64,000 nucleotides of DNA, taken from contig GG704595.1 of assembly GCA_000161775.1 (NCBI GenBank), positions 29,558 to 93,557 on the forward strand, given 5' to 3'. How positions within the stretch are numbered: the stretch's first letter is position 1; every line of letters starts with the position of its first letter. Made by a program: the position numbers and the translations under genes. This document shows positions 28,572 through 37,615 of the stretch, piece after piece. This DNA is from Ruegeria lacuscaerulensis ITI-1157 (GTDB lineage: Bacteria > Pseudomonadota > Alphaproteobacteria > Rhodobacterales > Rhodobacteraceae). The notes under the pieces were generated by a model that saw nothing but the letters and a program-made list of their open reading frames with translations, was not told the origin of the DNA and searched no databases.

Positions 28572-29189
28572 TCAGGTGCCGAAACGCGCCATGAACATGT
28601 CGACCGCATTCGTTGCCACGCGGTCGATTTCCTCGTCCGAAAACCGGGTCTGGATCCCCAAAGCCGCCAGCGTCCACAGACGCACCTTGCACAGTTCGGC
28701 GAATTGTTCGGCGGCAAAATGCACGTCATCAATCGCCAGCTCGCCCTTGGCCACGGCTTTTTCCAGATATTCGGCCATCTGGCGCTGGCCCTTGGCGGGG
28801 CCTGCCTCATAGAACGCCTTGCCCAGTTCGGGGAACCGGTCGCGCTCGGCCACGCAGATGCGGAACACCTGCTGCGCGAAATCCGAGACCAGAAACCGGG
28901 TCAGATGCGTGGCGGCAATCATCAACGCCTCGCGCACCGGCTTGGATTCATCGATCATCGCAAGCACGTTTTCCGCCATCCGGCTGCACTCGGTCTGCGC
29001 CACCTCGGAAAACAGAAGCCGCTTGTCGGGAAAATAGCTGTACAGCGTGGCCTTCGAAACGCCCGCCGCGCGTGCGATGTCATCGACGCTGGCGCCTTCG
29101 AACCCGTCCGCCATGAAAACCTCTCGGGCGCCTTTCAGAACCTGGTCGAATTTTCGTCCGGTACGCACGATGGTGGCGGCTTGAGTCAT
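28572..29189 (-). CDS. TetR family transcriptional regulator
   Basis: 205 residues. The HTH is clear: ILKGAREVFMADGFEGASVDDIARAAGVSKATLYSYFPDKRLLF-like opening, followed by an all-helical ligand domain. The ATG at 29189 has AAGGAG five bases upstream, which decides against longer in-frame starts. It is divergent from mbfA and has its own candidate operator 36 bases upstream. It may regulate itself, mbfA or the convergent EamA permease; the ligand is unknown. Confidence 0.92.
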   Translation of the reverse strand: MTQAATIVRTGRKFDQVLKGAREVFMADGFEGASVDDIARAAGVSKATLYSYFPDKRLLFSEVAQTECSRMAENVLAMIDESKPVREALMIAATHLTRFLVSDFAQQVFRICVAERDRFPELGKAFYEAGPAKGQRQMAEYLEKAVAKGELAIDDVHFAAEQFAELCKVRLWTLAALGIQTRFSDEEIDRVATNAVDMFMARFGT

Positions 29190-29224
29190 GGTGTCTCCTT
29201 GGTTGGGTGGTGCTGCAAATCTAT

Positions 29225-29243
29225 AAACCGGACAGTTCAGTTT
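29225..29243. promoter_or_regulatory. Putative TetR operator
   Basis: AAACCGGACAGTTCAGTTT matches its own reverse complement at 14 of 19 positions, with AAAC/GTTT ends, 35 bases upstream of the TetR start codon. Such 19-base dyads in the regulator's own promoter are typical TetR autoregulatory sites. Confidence 0.6.
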
Positions 29244-29288
29244 CAACGCATTTCGGCAAGGGTTGAAAGCCCTGCCGCACTGGATATG

Positions 29289-29304
29289 TTAGAACCATTC
29301 TAAA
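29289..29304. promoter_or_regulatory. Irr-type iron control element (ICE) before mbfA
   Basis: TTAGAA-CCA-TTCTAA followed by A, 13 bases before the mbfA start. It matches the known alphaproteobacterial ICE/Irr box pattern of TTAGAA and TTCTAA arms. Irr represses mbfA under iron limitation in other alphaproteobacteria, so the match of site and gene is strong. Confidence 0.8.
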
Positions 29305-29317
29305 GAGTGGGGCAGAG

Positions 29318-30292
29318 ATGCGGTTTTTCACCCAACGCAAACACTTCAAGGACCTGACCGAGCAGGAAATCCTCGCGCTTGCGATTTCCTCCGAGGAGGA
29401 CGACGCGCGGATCTATCGGTCATACGCCGAAATGCTGCGGCCCGACTATCCGGCCACGGCGAAGATCTTCGATGGCATGGCCGCCGAAGAGGATGAGCAC
29501 CGCCGTCGCCTGATCGCGTTGCATGAAAAGCGATTCGGCCCGGTCATTCCCCTGATCCGCCGCGAACATGTCGCCGGGTTCTACGCCCGTCGCCCGATCT
29601 GGCTGGTCGAAAATCTCGGCATCGAGCGCATCCGCGAAGAGGCCGAGATGATGGAGCGCGACGCCGAGCGGTTCTATCTGGCCGCCGCCGCGCGCACGTC
29701 CGACGCCGCGACCCGTCAGTTGCTGGGCGATCTGGCGGCGGCCGAGGCCGGGCACCAAGCCACGGCAAACGAATTGGAACAGGCCCATCTGGGCCAGGAC
29801 GAGAAAGAGGCCGAGAAGGCCATCGCACACCGCCAATTCGTTCTGACCTGGGTGCAGCCGGGGCTGGCGGGGCTGATGGACGGATCGGTGTCGACACTGG
29901 CGCCGATCTTTGCCACCGCATTCGCTACCCATGATCCATGGACGACCTTTCTGGTGGGTCTCGCCGCCTCGGTCGGGGCGGGCATCTCGATGGGCTTCAC
30001 CGAGGCCGCCTCGGACGATGGCGAGCTGTCGGGCCGCGGATCGCCGGTCAAACGCGGACTGGCATCGGGGGTGATGACCACCGTGGGCGGGCTGGGGCAT
30101 GCGTTGCCCTATCTGATCCCCGAATTCTGGACCGCGACAATCATCGCCTTCTTCATCGTGTTCGTCGAATTGTGGGCCATTGCATGGATTCAGAACCGGT
30201 ACATGGAAACCCCGTTCTTCCGCGCGGCCTTCCAAGTGGTTCTGGGCGGGGCGATGGTGCTGGCGGCGGGGATATTGATCGGCAGCGGGTGA
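29318..30292 (+). CDS. mbfA: Membrane-bound ferritin-like iron exporter MbfA
   Basis: 324 residues. The N-terminal half is a rubrerythrin/ferritin-like di-iron domain with ExxH-type helices (SSEEDDARIYRSYAEML, AAEEDEHRRRL, EEAEMMERDAERFY, AAEAGHQ). The C-terminal half is a VIT1/CCC1-like membrane domain with about five spans (GLAGLMDGSVSTLAPIFATAFA, LVGLAASVGAGISMGFTEAASDDGELSGRG). MbfA exports iron and protects against iron and peroxide stress. An ICE motif lies just upstream, agreeing with Irr control. Confidence 0.93.
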   Translation: MRFFTQRKHFKDLTEQEILALAISSEEDDARIYRSYAEMLRPDYPATAKIFDGMAAEEDEHRRRLIALHEKRFGPVIPLIRREHVAGFYARRPIWLVENLGIERIREEAEMMERDAERFYLAAAARTSDAATRQLLGDLAAAEAGHQATANELEQAHLGQDEKEAEKAIAHRQFVLTWVQPGLAGLMDGSVSTLAPIFATAFATHDPWTTFLVGLAASVGAGISMGFTEAASDDGELSGRGSPVKRGLASGVMTTVGGLGHALPYLIPEFWTATIIAFFIVFVELWAIAWIQNRYMETPFFRAAFQVVLGGAMVLAAGILIGSG

Positions 30293-30334
30293 GACGCCGC
30301 TTGCGAAGCGGTCAAATCATGTTACCACTTCGCC

Positions 30335-31264
30335 ATGGTCGATATCTTTCTGCGCACCCTGCCCTTCTTTGCGATCATCGGCCTGGGATACTGGGCCGGG
30401 CGCAGCCGGTTCTTCACCGAGGACGCAACGGCCTATCTGACCAAGTTCGTGTTCTATTTCGCGCTGTCGGCGATGCTGTTCCGCTTTGCCGCCACGCTGC
30501 CCTTTGCCGAGATCTTCAATGCGCGGCTGATGCTGGGCTATCTGATCGGCACGGCGGGCGTTTACGCGCTGGCGACGCTGGTGGCCTGGCTGCGCGGGCT
30601 CGACATCCCCACCGCGGCGGTCGAGGCGCAATGCGCGGCCATCGGCAATGTGGGTTTTCTGGGTCTGCCGATGCTGGCCATGCTGTTTTCCGAGGCCGCC
30701 ATCGGGCCGGTCATGCTGGTCCTGACGGTCGATCTTGTGGTGTTTTCCTCGCTGATCGTGATTCTGATCAATGGCGGGCGGGATGGGAAGCTGACGGTTG
30801 GCACGCTGCGGCTCATCGGAGTCGGGCTGCTGAAAAACCCCATGATCGTCTCGATCTCGGCCGGGTTGATCTGGTCGGCCCTGCAGATGCCGGTGCCTGA
30901 CCCGTTGAACGATTTTCTGACCATTCTGGGCGGCGCCGCCACGCCGGGGGCGCTGTTCGCAATCGGTGCCTCGCTGGCCAGCAAATCGGCCGAGCGGGTT
31001 CAGATCGCGCTGTGGCTCAGCTTTTGCAAACTGGCCGTGCATCCGGCCTGTGTGGCCGTGGTGCTGCTGTGGCTGCTGCCGACCGATCCTTTTGCCGCCG
31101 CCGTCGCCATTTCCGCCGCCGCCCTGCCCGTGGCCGGAAATGTCTACATGCTGGCCGCGCACTACGGAGTGGCCCCGCACCGGGCCTCGGCGGCAATCTT
31201 CCTGTCGACCCTGGTCAGCATTTTGACCATTCCCTTGGTGATCGCCTGGGTCGGGACCCCCTGA
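30335..31264 (+). CDS. AEC (auxin efflux carrier) family transporter
   Basis: 309 residues with about ten spans: LPFFAIIGLGYWAGRSRFFTEDATAYLTKFVFYFALSAMLF at the start, AAIGNVGFLGLPMLAMLF in the middle, and an inverted-repeat C-terminal half with GALFAIGASLA and AAALPVAGNVYMLAAHYG. The NVGFLGLPM-type motif marks the crossing helix of this BART-superfamily fold. Substrates are usually organic acids or unknown. It is 42 bases after mbfA, probably with its own promoter. Confidence 0.9.
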   Translation: MVDIFLRTLPFFAIIGLGYWAGRSRFFTEDATAYLTKFVFYFALSAMLFRFAATLPFAEIFNARLMLGYLIGTAGVYALATLVAWLRGLDIPTAAVEAQCAAIGNVGFLGLPMLAMLFSEAAIGPVMLVLTVDLVVFSSLIVILINGGRDGKLTVGTLRLIGVGLLKNPMIVSISAGLIWSALQMPVPDPLNDFLTILGGAATPGALFAIGASLASKSAERVQIALWLSFCKLAVHPACVAVVLLWLLPTDPFAAAVAISAAALPVAGNVYMLAAHYGVAPHRASAAIFLSTLVSILTIPLVIAWVGTP

Positions 31265-31361
31265 CGCAGGACAAAAAAACCGCGTTCCCGGCCCGCCGCA
31301 CTTTACGCGGCGTCCCTTGCCCGTTAGCCATGGCGCAAAGCCAACATAAGGATGATGCCAG

Positions 31362-32195
31362 ATGGAAACCCTTTCCGAAAACGCCTGTTTCGGTGGCGTG
31401 CAGGGCGTGTACCGCCACGCCTCGTCGGCGTGCGAGTGCGACATGACCTTTGGCCTGTTCCTGCCGGCCGAGGCCAAGGACGGCCCGGTTCCGGTCCTGT
31501 GGTATCTGTCGGGCCTGACCTGCACCCATGAAAACGCGATGGTCAAGGCGGGCGCACAGGGCTGGGCCGCCGAACAAGGCATCGCACTGGTCTTCCCCGA
31601 CACCTCGCCGCGTGGCGAGGGGGTCGCCGATCATGAGGATTACGACCTAGGCCAAGGCGCCGGGTTCTACGTCAACGCCACGCAATCGCCGTGGGCGCCG
31701 CATTTCAACATGTGGGACTATGTGGCCGAGGAACTGCCCGCGCTGCTGGTCGAAAACTTCGCCATCGACGGCGACCGGCAGGCCATCACCGGCCATTCGA
31801 TGGGTGGCCACGGCGCGCTGACGCTGGCGATGAACCTGCCGGACCGGTTCCGGTCGGTCTCGGCCTTTGCGCCGATCTCGCACCCCACGGCCAGCGACTG
31901 GGGCCGCAAGCAGCTGAGCGCCTATCTGGGCGACGACCCGGCCGCATGGGCCAAACATGACGCGACGCTGATGATGAAGGAAAAGGGCTTTGACGGCCCG
32001 ATCCTGATCGACACCGGCACCAACGACCAGTTCATCGACCTGCTGCGCCCCGAGGCCCTGGCCCAGGCCATCGCCGAGCGACGCCAGCAGGCCACAAACC
32101 GCCTGCAGCCGGGCTATGACCACTCTTACTTCTTTGTGTCCACCTTCATGGAGGACCACGTCACCTTCCACGCCGAAGCCCTGTACGGAGACTGA
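31362..32195 (+). CDS. fghA: S-formylglutathione hydrolase
   Basis: 277 residues, normal length. Esterase D family: WYLSGLTCTHENAMVKAGAQGWAAEQGIALVFPDTSPRG, nucleophile Ser146 in GHSMGGHGALT, and the catalytic His in GYDHSYFFVSTF. It hydrolyses S-formylglutathione to formate and glutathione, the second step of glutathione-dependent formaldehyde oxidation. The partner dehydrogenase is not adjacent. The transhydrogenase gene starts three bases after its stop, so the two are co-transcribed. Confidence 0.95.
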   Translation: METLSENACFGGVQGVYRHASSACECDMTFGLFLPAEAKDGPVPVLWYLSGLTCTHENAMVKAGAQGWAAEQGIALVFPDTSPRGEGVADHEDYDLGQGAGFYVNATQSPWAPHFNMWDYVAEELPALLVENFAIDGDRQAITGHSMGGHGALTLAMNLPDRFRSVSAFAPISHPTASDWGRKQLSAYLGDDPAAWAKHDATLMMKEKGFDGPILIDTGTNDQFIDLLRPEALAQAIAERRQQATNRLQPGYDHSYFFVSTFMEDHVTFHAEALYGD

Positions 32196-32198
32196 GGG

Positions 32199-33668
32199 AT
32201 GAGCAAATACGACTATGACCTGATCATCATCGGCTCGGGTCCATCGGGCCGCGCGGCGGCAATTCAGGCGGGCAAGCTGAAGCGCAAGGTTCTGGTGGTC
32301 GACCGCCGTGACCGTTTGGGCGGTGTGTCGGTGCACACGGGCACGATCCCGTCGAAGACCCTGCGCGAAACGGTGCTGAACCTGTCGGGCTGGCGCGAGC
32401 GCAGCTTTTACGGCCGCTCGTACCGGGTCAAGGACCAGATCCGCGCCGAGGACCTCAAGGCCCGGCTGCACATGACGCTGGACTATGAGGTTGACGTTCT
32501 GGAACACCAGTTCAACCGCAACCACGTTGAAACCATGGACGGCGTGGCCCGTTTTGTCGGCCCGCACGAGATCGAGGTCACCGCCGATGCGGGCGACAAG
32601 ACCCGCCTGACGGCTGCGAAGTTCCTGATCGCCACCGGGACCAAGACCTATCGCCCCGATTACGTGCCCTTCAACGGCAAGACCATCGTCGATGGCGACG
32701 AGTTCCTGGAAATGGCCGAGATCCCGCGCTCGCTCTGCGTGATCGGTGCGGGGGTGATCGGGGTGGAATACGCCACGATGTTCTCGGCGCTGGACGTGCG
32801 GGTGACGTTGATCGAGCCGCGCGAGACCTTCCTGGATTTCATCGACAAGACCCTGATCCAGGAATTCACCCACCAGATCCGTGAAAACGGGGTGGACCTG
32901 CGCCTGGGCTCGGCCGTGGAAAAGATCGAGGACGCCGGCAAGCATGTCGAGATCACCATGGCCAATGGCCGCCATGTCCGGGCCGAGATGCTGTTGTTCG
33001 CGGCGGGCCGCATGGGCAACACCTCGTCGTTGAATCTGAGTGCGGTTGGGATCGAGACCGACCACCGCAACCGCATTTCGGTGGATCGCAAGACCTATCA
33101 GACCTCGGTGCCGCATATCTATGCCACCGGTGACGTGATCGGGCATCCCTCGCTGGCCTCGACCTCGATGCAGCAGGGCCGGGTCGCGGCCTGCCACGCG
33201 CTTGAGACCCCCACCCTGCCCGAAAGCCCGTGGTTCCCCTATGGCATCTACTCGGTGCCCGAAATCTCGACCTGCGGCATGTCCGAGGAAGAGCTGCAGG
33301 AACGTGGCATTCCCTACGAAGTGGGCGTGGCCCGGTTCCGCGAGACGTCGCGCGGGCATATCATGGGGCTCGAGCACGGGATGCTGAAGATGCTGTTCTC
33401 GCTGAAAACCCGCCGGGTGCTGGGCGTGCAGATCGTCGGTGAAGGCGCGACCGAGCTGATCCACATCGCCCAGGCGGTGTTGAACCTGAAGGGCACGGTG
33501 GACTATTTCGTGCAGAACACCTTCAACTATCCGACCCTGGCCGAGGCCTACAAGATCGCCGGGCTCGACGCCTTCAACCGAATGCCGATCCCGGACGAGT
33601 TCAAGGTGCGCAAATCCGATGCGCCCGGGCCAGCAAAGCTGGCGCCCAAAAAGGCCAAGCAGGCGTGA
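32199..33668 (+). CDS. sthA: Soluble NAD(P)+ transhydrogenase
   Basis: 489 residues. FAD motif [21 protein letters not shown] at the start, NAD(P) motif [27 protein letters not shown], and a dimerisation domain with [15 protein letters not shown] at the end. The usual redox disulfide of this flavoprotein family is absent: the segment reads [16 protein letters not shown], which is the expected state for SthA. It balances NADPH and NADH, fitting the formaldehyde-linked neighbour. The following yaiI gene starts inside its stop. Confidence 0.94.
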   Translation: MSKYDYDLIIIGSGPSGRAAAIQAGKLKRKVLVVDRRDRLGGVSVHTGTIPSKTLRETVLNLSGWRERSFYGRSYRVKDQIRAEDLKARLHMTLDYEVDVLEHQFNRNHVETMDGVARFVGPHEIEVTADAGDKTRLTAAKFLIATGTKTYRPDYVPFNGKTIVDGDEFLEMAEIPRSLCVIGAGVIGVEYATMFSALDVRVTLIEPRETFLDFIDKTLIQEFTHQIRENGVDLRLGSAVEKIEDAGKHVEITMANGRHVRAEMLLFAAGRMGNTSSLNLSAVGIETDHRNRISVDRKTYQTSVPHIYATGDVIGHPSLASTSMQQGRVAACHALETPTLPESPWFPYGIYSVPEISTCGMSEEELQERGIPYEVGVARFRETSRGHIMGLEHGMLKMLFSLKTRRVLGVQIVGEGATELIHIAQAVLNLKGTVDYFVQNTFNYPTLAEAYKIAGLDAFNRMPIPDEFKVRKSDAPGPAKLAPKKAKQA

Positions 33669-34120
33669 CGACCCTGTATGTCGATGGCGACGCCTGCCCG
33701 GTGAAGGCCGAGGCCGAACGCGTCGCCACGCGGCACAAGGTGCCGATGGTGGTGGTCGCAAATGGCGGGCTGCGCCCCTCGGCCAACCCGCTGGTTCAGA
33801 TCGTGACCGTGGCGCAAGGCGCTGACGAGGCCGACAAGTGGATCGCCGAGCGGTGCGGCGTGGGCGACATCGTCATCACCTCGGACATCCCGTTGGCCGC
33901 CAAATGCGTCGAGGCCGGCGCGCGGGTGCTGCGTCCCAACGGTGAAGCCTTCACCGCCGCCAATATCGGCCAGCAACTGGCGATGCGCGATCTGATGGCG
34001 GATCTGCGCGCCGCAAACCCGCTGGGCGCCGGGGGCGGTGGCAAACCGTTTTCCAAGGCCGACCGATCGCGGTTTCTGGACGCGCTCGAGCGCGAGATGC
34101 GCGCCGCCTTGCGCGGCTGA
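33665..34120 (+). CDS. YaiI/YqxD family protein (DUF188)
   Basis: 151 residues, GTG start overlapping the sthA stop (GTGA). The family pattern is intact: [77 protein letters not shown], and the C-terminal [21 protein letters not shown]. This PIN-like family has conserved acidic residues that suggest nuclease chemistry, but no function is established. Confidence 0.92.
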   Translation: MTTLYVDGDACPVKAEAERVATRHKVPMVVVANGGLRPSANPLVQIVTVAQGADEADKWIAERCGVGDIVITSDIPLAAKCVEAGARVLRPNGEAFTAANIGQQLAMRDLMADLRAANPLGAGGGGKPFSKADRSRFLDALEREMRAALRG

Positions 34121-34193
34121 GATTGGCCTTGCATCCCGCTCGGCGGGTTGGTTCAGTCAGCCCCAAACGCAACACAAGCGAACAGGAACCCCC

Positions 34194-34814
34194 ATGCCCG
34201 TAGAAGCGGTCGTTTTTGACATCGGCAACGTTCTGATCGAATGGCAGCCCGAGCGGTATTATGACCGCGTGATCGGCGAGGACCGGCGCCGCGAGATGTT
34301 CTCGGCCGTCGATCTGCACGGCATGAACGACCTGGTCGATCAGGGGCATCACTTCACCGACACGATCTATGGCTGGGCCGAGAAATACCCCGAATGGCGC
34401 GACGAAATCCGCATGTGGCACGACAACTGGATCGAACTGGCCGCGCCCGAGATCCCGCATTCGGTCCGGTTGCAGCGCGCGCTGCGGGCCAAGGGCGTGC
34501 CGGTCTTTGCGCTGACCAATTTCGGGGTGCAGAATTTCGACTATGCCACCACCGTCTATCCGTTCCTGAACGAGTTCGACCGGCACTATGTCTCGGGGCG
34601 GATGAAGATGGTGAAACCGCATGAGCCGATCTACCAGATGGTCGAACAGGATTGCGGCCTGCCACCCGAGACGCTGCTGTTCACCGACGACCGGATCGAG
34701 AATATCGAAACTGCCCGTGGCCGTGGATGGCAGACCCACCATTTCGACGGCCCGCAGGGCTGGGCCGAAAGGCTGGTGGCCGAAGGCCTGCTGACCCCGG
34801 ACGAGGCCGCCTGA
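34194..34814 (+). CDS. HAD-like phosphatase (YihX type)
   Basis: 206 residues. Motif I is VFDIGNVLIEW, where the second Asp of the usual DxD is replaced by Gly, as in YihX-type sugar-phosphate phosphatases. Motif II is FALTNFG, motif III the lysine in RMKMVKPHEPIY, and motif IV FTDDRIENIETA. It probably dephosphorylates a small sugar phosphate in the cytoplasm. Its stop lies inside a hairpin shared with a convergent, broken gene. Confidence 0.9.
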   Translation: MPVEAVVFDIGNVLIEWQPERYYDRVIGEDRRREMFSAVDLHGMNDLVDQGHHFTDTIYGWAEKYPEWRDEIRMWHDNWIELAAPEIPHSVRLQRALRAKGVPVFALTNFGVQNFDYATTVYPFLNEFDRHYVSGRMKMVKPHEPIYQMVEQDCGLPPETLLFTDDRIENIETARGRGWQTHHFDGPQGWAERLVAEGLLTPDEAA

Positions 34815-34825
34815 TCCTAGGCGGC
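34806..34825. terminator. Hairpin spanning convergent stop codons
   Basis: GCCGCCT at 34806-34812 pairs with AGGCGGC at 34819-34825 around a six-base loop. It covers the HAD gene stop and the stop of the minus-strand frame ending at 34817. There is no T-run, so termination strength is uncertain. Confidence 0.4.
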
Positions 34826-35085
34826 AACGGGCTGCGCGGAGCGGTTTTCGCGGATCGGCAGGTGCACGATCGCGCTGAATGCGCCGACGGCCACGTCCAT
34901 CCCTTGACCAGCGTGAACGGGATCACGGTCAGCGGCGTGATCGGAAACAGGATCGACACCGCAGCGGCGCTCGTGCGACCGGCATAGACCGCCGCCAGAA
35001 GGTATTTCTTGGGGCAAGGGCTGCCCGTCCATCCGGCCAGCAGGGTGCCTCCAGTCTTGACGCGGCTGATCAGCAAAAATTCCAT
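34817..35085 (-). pseudogene. Possible frameshifted small membrane-protein gene
   Basis: From an ATG at 35085 one frame reads a hydrophobic protein (KKYLLAAVYAGRTSAAAVSILFPITPLTVIPFTLVKG) to about 34900. There the hydrophobic, plausible continuation MDVAVGAFSAIVHLPIRE to the TAG at 34817 lies in another minus-strand frame, while the first frame turns into arginine/proline-rich shadow sequence. A single frameshift joins them into a protein of about 89 residues with two spans. I do not recognise the family. A palindrome lies 16 bases upstream of the ATG. It could equally be non-coding. Confidence 0.35.
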
Positions 35086-35101
35086 GCGCCGCCCGCCGAC
35101 A

Positions 35102-35117
35102 GTATCCGCATGGATAC
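35102..35117. promoter_or_regulatory. GTATCC-GCAT-GGATAC palindrome
   Basis: Six-base perfect arms around GCAT, located 16 bases upstream of the possible small minus-strand gene and about 100 bases upstream of zapE. It has the form of a dimeric regulator site. No regulator is adjacent, and the function is unknown. Confidence 0.4.
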
Positions 35118-35219
35118 GCCCGGCAATTCAGGCGTTTTGCGGCCACGGTAAACCAAAACTGATGCGCACCGGCGGATGCCCGCTTTTCAACGGCGCGGGC
35201 GGGCGCTATGGCTCGGGCC

Positions 35220-36278
35220 ATGACCGACATGATCTCGTTGTACGAGGCCCGCGTTGCCGATGGCACCCTGAACCGCGACGACGCGCAAGAGGCCGTTCTG
35301 CCTCAGTTCGAGCGCATCCGGGCGGCTCTGGCCGCGCCGGTGAAACGCGGGCTGTTCCGCAAGGCACCGCCGCCGCCCAAGGGCTTGTACCTGTGGGGCG
35401 GTGTGGGTCGCGGCAAGTCCATGTTGATGGACATGTTCGTCGAAACGCTGGGCGATGTTCCGGCCCGGCGCGTCCACTTCCATGCCTTCATGCAGGAAAT
35501 CCACGCCGGCATGCATCAGGCGCGCGCAACCGGCGTTCAGGATGCACTGGCGCCGGTGGCGGCCTCGGTCGTGAAATCCGTGCGTCTGCTGGCCTTTGAC
35601 GAGATGCAGATCACCGACATCACCGACGCGATGATCGTCGGACGGCTGTTCGACATGCTGCATGCGGGGGGCGTCGTCGTTGTGACCACCTCGAACCGGC
35701 ATCCAGACGATCTGTACAAGGATGGCCTGAACCGTCAGCTGTTCCTGCCCTTCATCCACCACATCAAGCAGCAGCTTGAGGTGTGGGAGCTGACCTCGCC
35801 CACGGATTACCGGCAGAACCGGCTCGAGGGCTCGCCGGTCTATTTCACACCCATCGGACCCGAGGCGCGAGAGAAGATCCGGGCCGTGTGGGCCGACCTG
35901 TCCGGTGGGCCGGCCGAACCGCTGACCCTGCACGTCAAGGGACGCGAGGTGGTATTGCCCGCGTTTCGCAACGGTGTGGCACGGGCCTCGTTCTATGATC
36001 TGTGCGGACGGATGCTGGGGCCGGGGGACTACCTGGCAGTTGCCGAGGCAGTCAAAGTGTTGGTTCTGGAGGATATTCCGCGCTTGTCGCGCAATAATTT
36101 CAATGAAGCAAAGCGGTTCGTGACGTTGATCGACGCGCTGTACGAGGCAAAGGTGCGGTTGATCTGTTCGGCGGCGGCGGAGCCCGAGATGCTGTATGTC
36201 GAGGGCGAGGGAACGTTCGAGTTCGAGCGCACGGCATCGCGCCTGCGGGAGATGCAAGCGCAGGATTGGGGAAAATAG
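35220..36278 (+). CDS. zapE: Cell division ATPase ZapE (AFG1 family)
   Basis: 352 residues. Walker A GGVGRGKSMLMD, Walker B LAFDEMQITDITDAMIVGRLF, sensor segment VVVTTSNRHPDDLYKDGLNRQLFLPFI, and the C-terminal FDLCGRMLGPGDYLAVAEAVKVLVLEDIPRL-like block are typical of AFG1/ZapE. In bacteria it acts at the division site; the mitochondrial relative works in protein quality control. The ATG at 35220 gives the usual N-terminus MTDMISLYEARV; an ATG at 35208 is in frame. An extragenic hairpin element follows the stop. Confidence 0.92.
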   Translation: MTDMISLYEARVADGTLNRDDAQEAVLPQFERIRAALAAPVKRGLFRKAPPPPKGLYLWGGVGRGKSMLMDMFVETLGDVPARRVHFHAFMQEIHAGMHQARATGVQDALAPVAASVVKSVRLLAFDEMQITDITDAMIVGRLFDMLHAGGVVVVTTSNRHPDDLYKDGLNRQLFLPFIHHIKQQLEVWELTSPTDYRQNRLEGSPVYFTPIGPEAREKIRAVWADLSGGPAEPLTLHVKGREVVLPAFRNGVARASFYDLCGRMLGPGDYLAVAEAVKVLVLEDIPRLSRNNFNEAKRFVTLIDALYEAKVRLICSAAAEPEMLYVEGEGTFEFERTASRLREMQAQDWGK

Positions 36279-36338
36279 GGGGCGCTGCCCCCGTCGCGCT
36301 GTGCGCGACTCCCCCGGGATATTTTCGGCCAGATGAAG
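36278..36338. repeat. Extragenic double-hairpin element with GGGATATTTT tail
   Basis: Directly after zapE come two tandem hairpins: GGGGGC/GCCCCC (36278-36292) and GTCGCGC/GCGCGAC (36293-36309). They are followed by CTCCCCCGGGATATTTTCGG and CCAGATGAAG. I associate this combination with a repetitive element found at many gene ends in Rhodobacteraceae; that is recollection and only one copy is in this window. It may also terminate zapE and the convergent folC. Confidence 0.55.
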
Positions 36339-36340
36339 CC

Positions 36341-37615
36341 TTAGCCGTTTTCGCGCAGGATGTTCCCCGCGAGATAGAGCGAGCCGCAGATCAAGACCCG
36401 GGCCTGTGGGTCGCGGGCGGTGATCGCGGTCAGCGCCTCGGCCACGCTGTCGGCGGTGGTCGCGGGCAGGTTCACGGCAGTCGCGGCGGCGGCGGTTTCC
36501 GCAGCAGTGAGCGTGTTGGCCTCGCCGGGGATGGACACGGCCGTAAGCGAACTGACCTTTTCGGCCAGTGGCGCGAGGTAGCCGGTTACGTCCTTGGTGT
36601 TGAGCATTCCGCAGATCAGGTGCGTCGGGCGCGGCGGCAGTTTGGCCAGAACATCCGCCAGCGCGTGCCCGGCGGCGGCATTGTGGCCGCCGTCCAGCCA
36701 GAGTTCGGCTTGAGGCGCCTGTTCGACGAGCGGGCCGGTCTTAAGGCGCTGCATCCGGGCCGGCCATTCGGCGCGGGTGACCGCGGCCTCGTAGGCATCG
36801 TCGCCCTGGTTGAGATGGCGCAGGACCGCCAGTGCGGCGCCAGCGTTCTGGACTTGGTGCGCGCCCAGCAGGTTCGGCAGCGGCAGGTCGCGCAAGCCGT
36901 TTTCGTCCTGGTAGATCAGGCGGCCATGTTCCTCGTGGACGTGCCAGTGCTGTCCGTGGGCGAGCAAGGGTGCGCCGAGGCGGGCGGCGGTGGCCTCGAT
37001 GACCTCCATCGCTTCGTCCGGCTGCGGGCCGACGATGCAGGGCACGCCGCGCTTGATGATGCCGGCCTTTTCGGCGGCGATCTTGGCCAGCGTGTTGCCC
37101 AGGAACTGTTCGTGGTCGATCGAGATCGGGGTGATGACGGTGACGGCAGGCTTTGCGATCACGTTGGTGGCGTCGAGCCGGCCGCCAAGCCCCACCTCGA
37201 GCAGCGTGTAGTCAGCGGGCACGCGGGAGAACGCCAGCAGGGCCGCGCAGGTGGTGATCTCGAAATAGGTGATGTTCTCGCTGCCATTGGCGGTATAGCA
37301 CTCATCCAGAACGGCGGTCAGGTCGGGTTCCGAGATCAGCTCGCCCGCCAGGCGGATGCGTTCGTGGAATCGCGCCAGATGGGGCGAGGTATAGGCATGG
37401 GCCGTCAGCCCGGCCCCTTCCAGCCCGGCGCGGATCATCGCCTGGGTCGAGCCCTTACCGTTGGTGCCGGCGATGTGGATCACCGGGGGCAGCTTGTCCT
37501 GCGGGTTGCCCAAGGCCCCGAGCAGACGCCAGACCCGGTCCAAGGTCAGGTCGATGATCTTGGGGTGCAGCGCCATCATCCGGTCGAGGATGACGTCGGA
37601 TGTGGGCGCGGTCAT
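36341..37615 (-). CDS. folC: Dihydrofolate/folylpolyglutamate synthase
   Basis: 424 residues. [49 protein letters not shown] is the ATP loop and folate region of FolC. Later blocks are [52 protein letters not shown] and [17 protein letters not shown]. It adds glutamate to dihydropteroate and polyglutamylates folates. Its start overlaps the accD stop by four bases, the accD-folC pairing common in proteobacteria. Confidence 0.96.
   Translation of the reverse strand: MTAPTSDVILDRMMALHPKIIDLTLDRVWRLLGALGNPQDKLPPVIHIAGTNGKGSTQAMIRAGLEGAGLTAHAYTSPHLARFHERIRLAGELISEPDLTAVLDECYTANGSENITYFEITTCAALLAFSRVPADYTLLEVGLGGRLDATNVIAKPAVTVITPISIDHEQFLGNTLAKIAAEKAGIIKRGVPCIVGPQPDEAMEVIEATAARLGAPLLAHGQHWHVHEEHGRLIYQDENGLRDLPLPNLLGAHQVQNAGAALAVLRHLNQGDDAYEAAVTRAEWPARMQRLKTGPLVEQAPQAELWLDGGHNAAAGHALADVLAKLPPRPTHLICGMLNTKDVTGYLAPLAEKVSSLTAVSIPGEANTLTAAETAAAATAVNLPATTADSVAEALTAITARDPQARVLICGSLYLAGNILRENG

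Noticed and set aside
32199-33668. Missing redox cysteines in the flavoprotein as a sign of decay
   Set aside because: Soluble transhydrogenases of the SthA family naturally lack that disulfide.
31647-33761. 704-codon minus-strand open frame opposite fghA and sthA
   Set aside because: Low-complexity composition, no start signal, and two conserved genes on the other strand.
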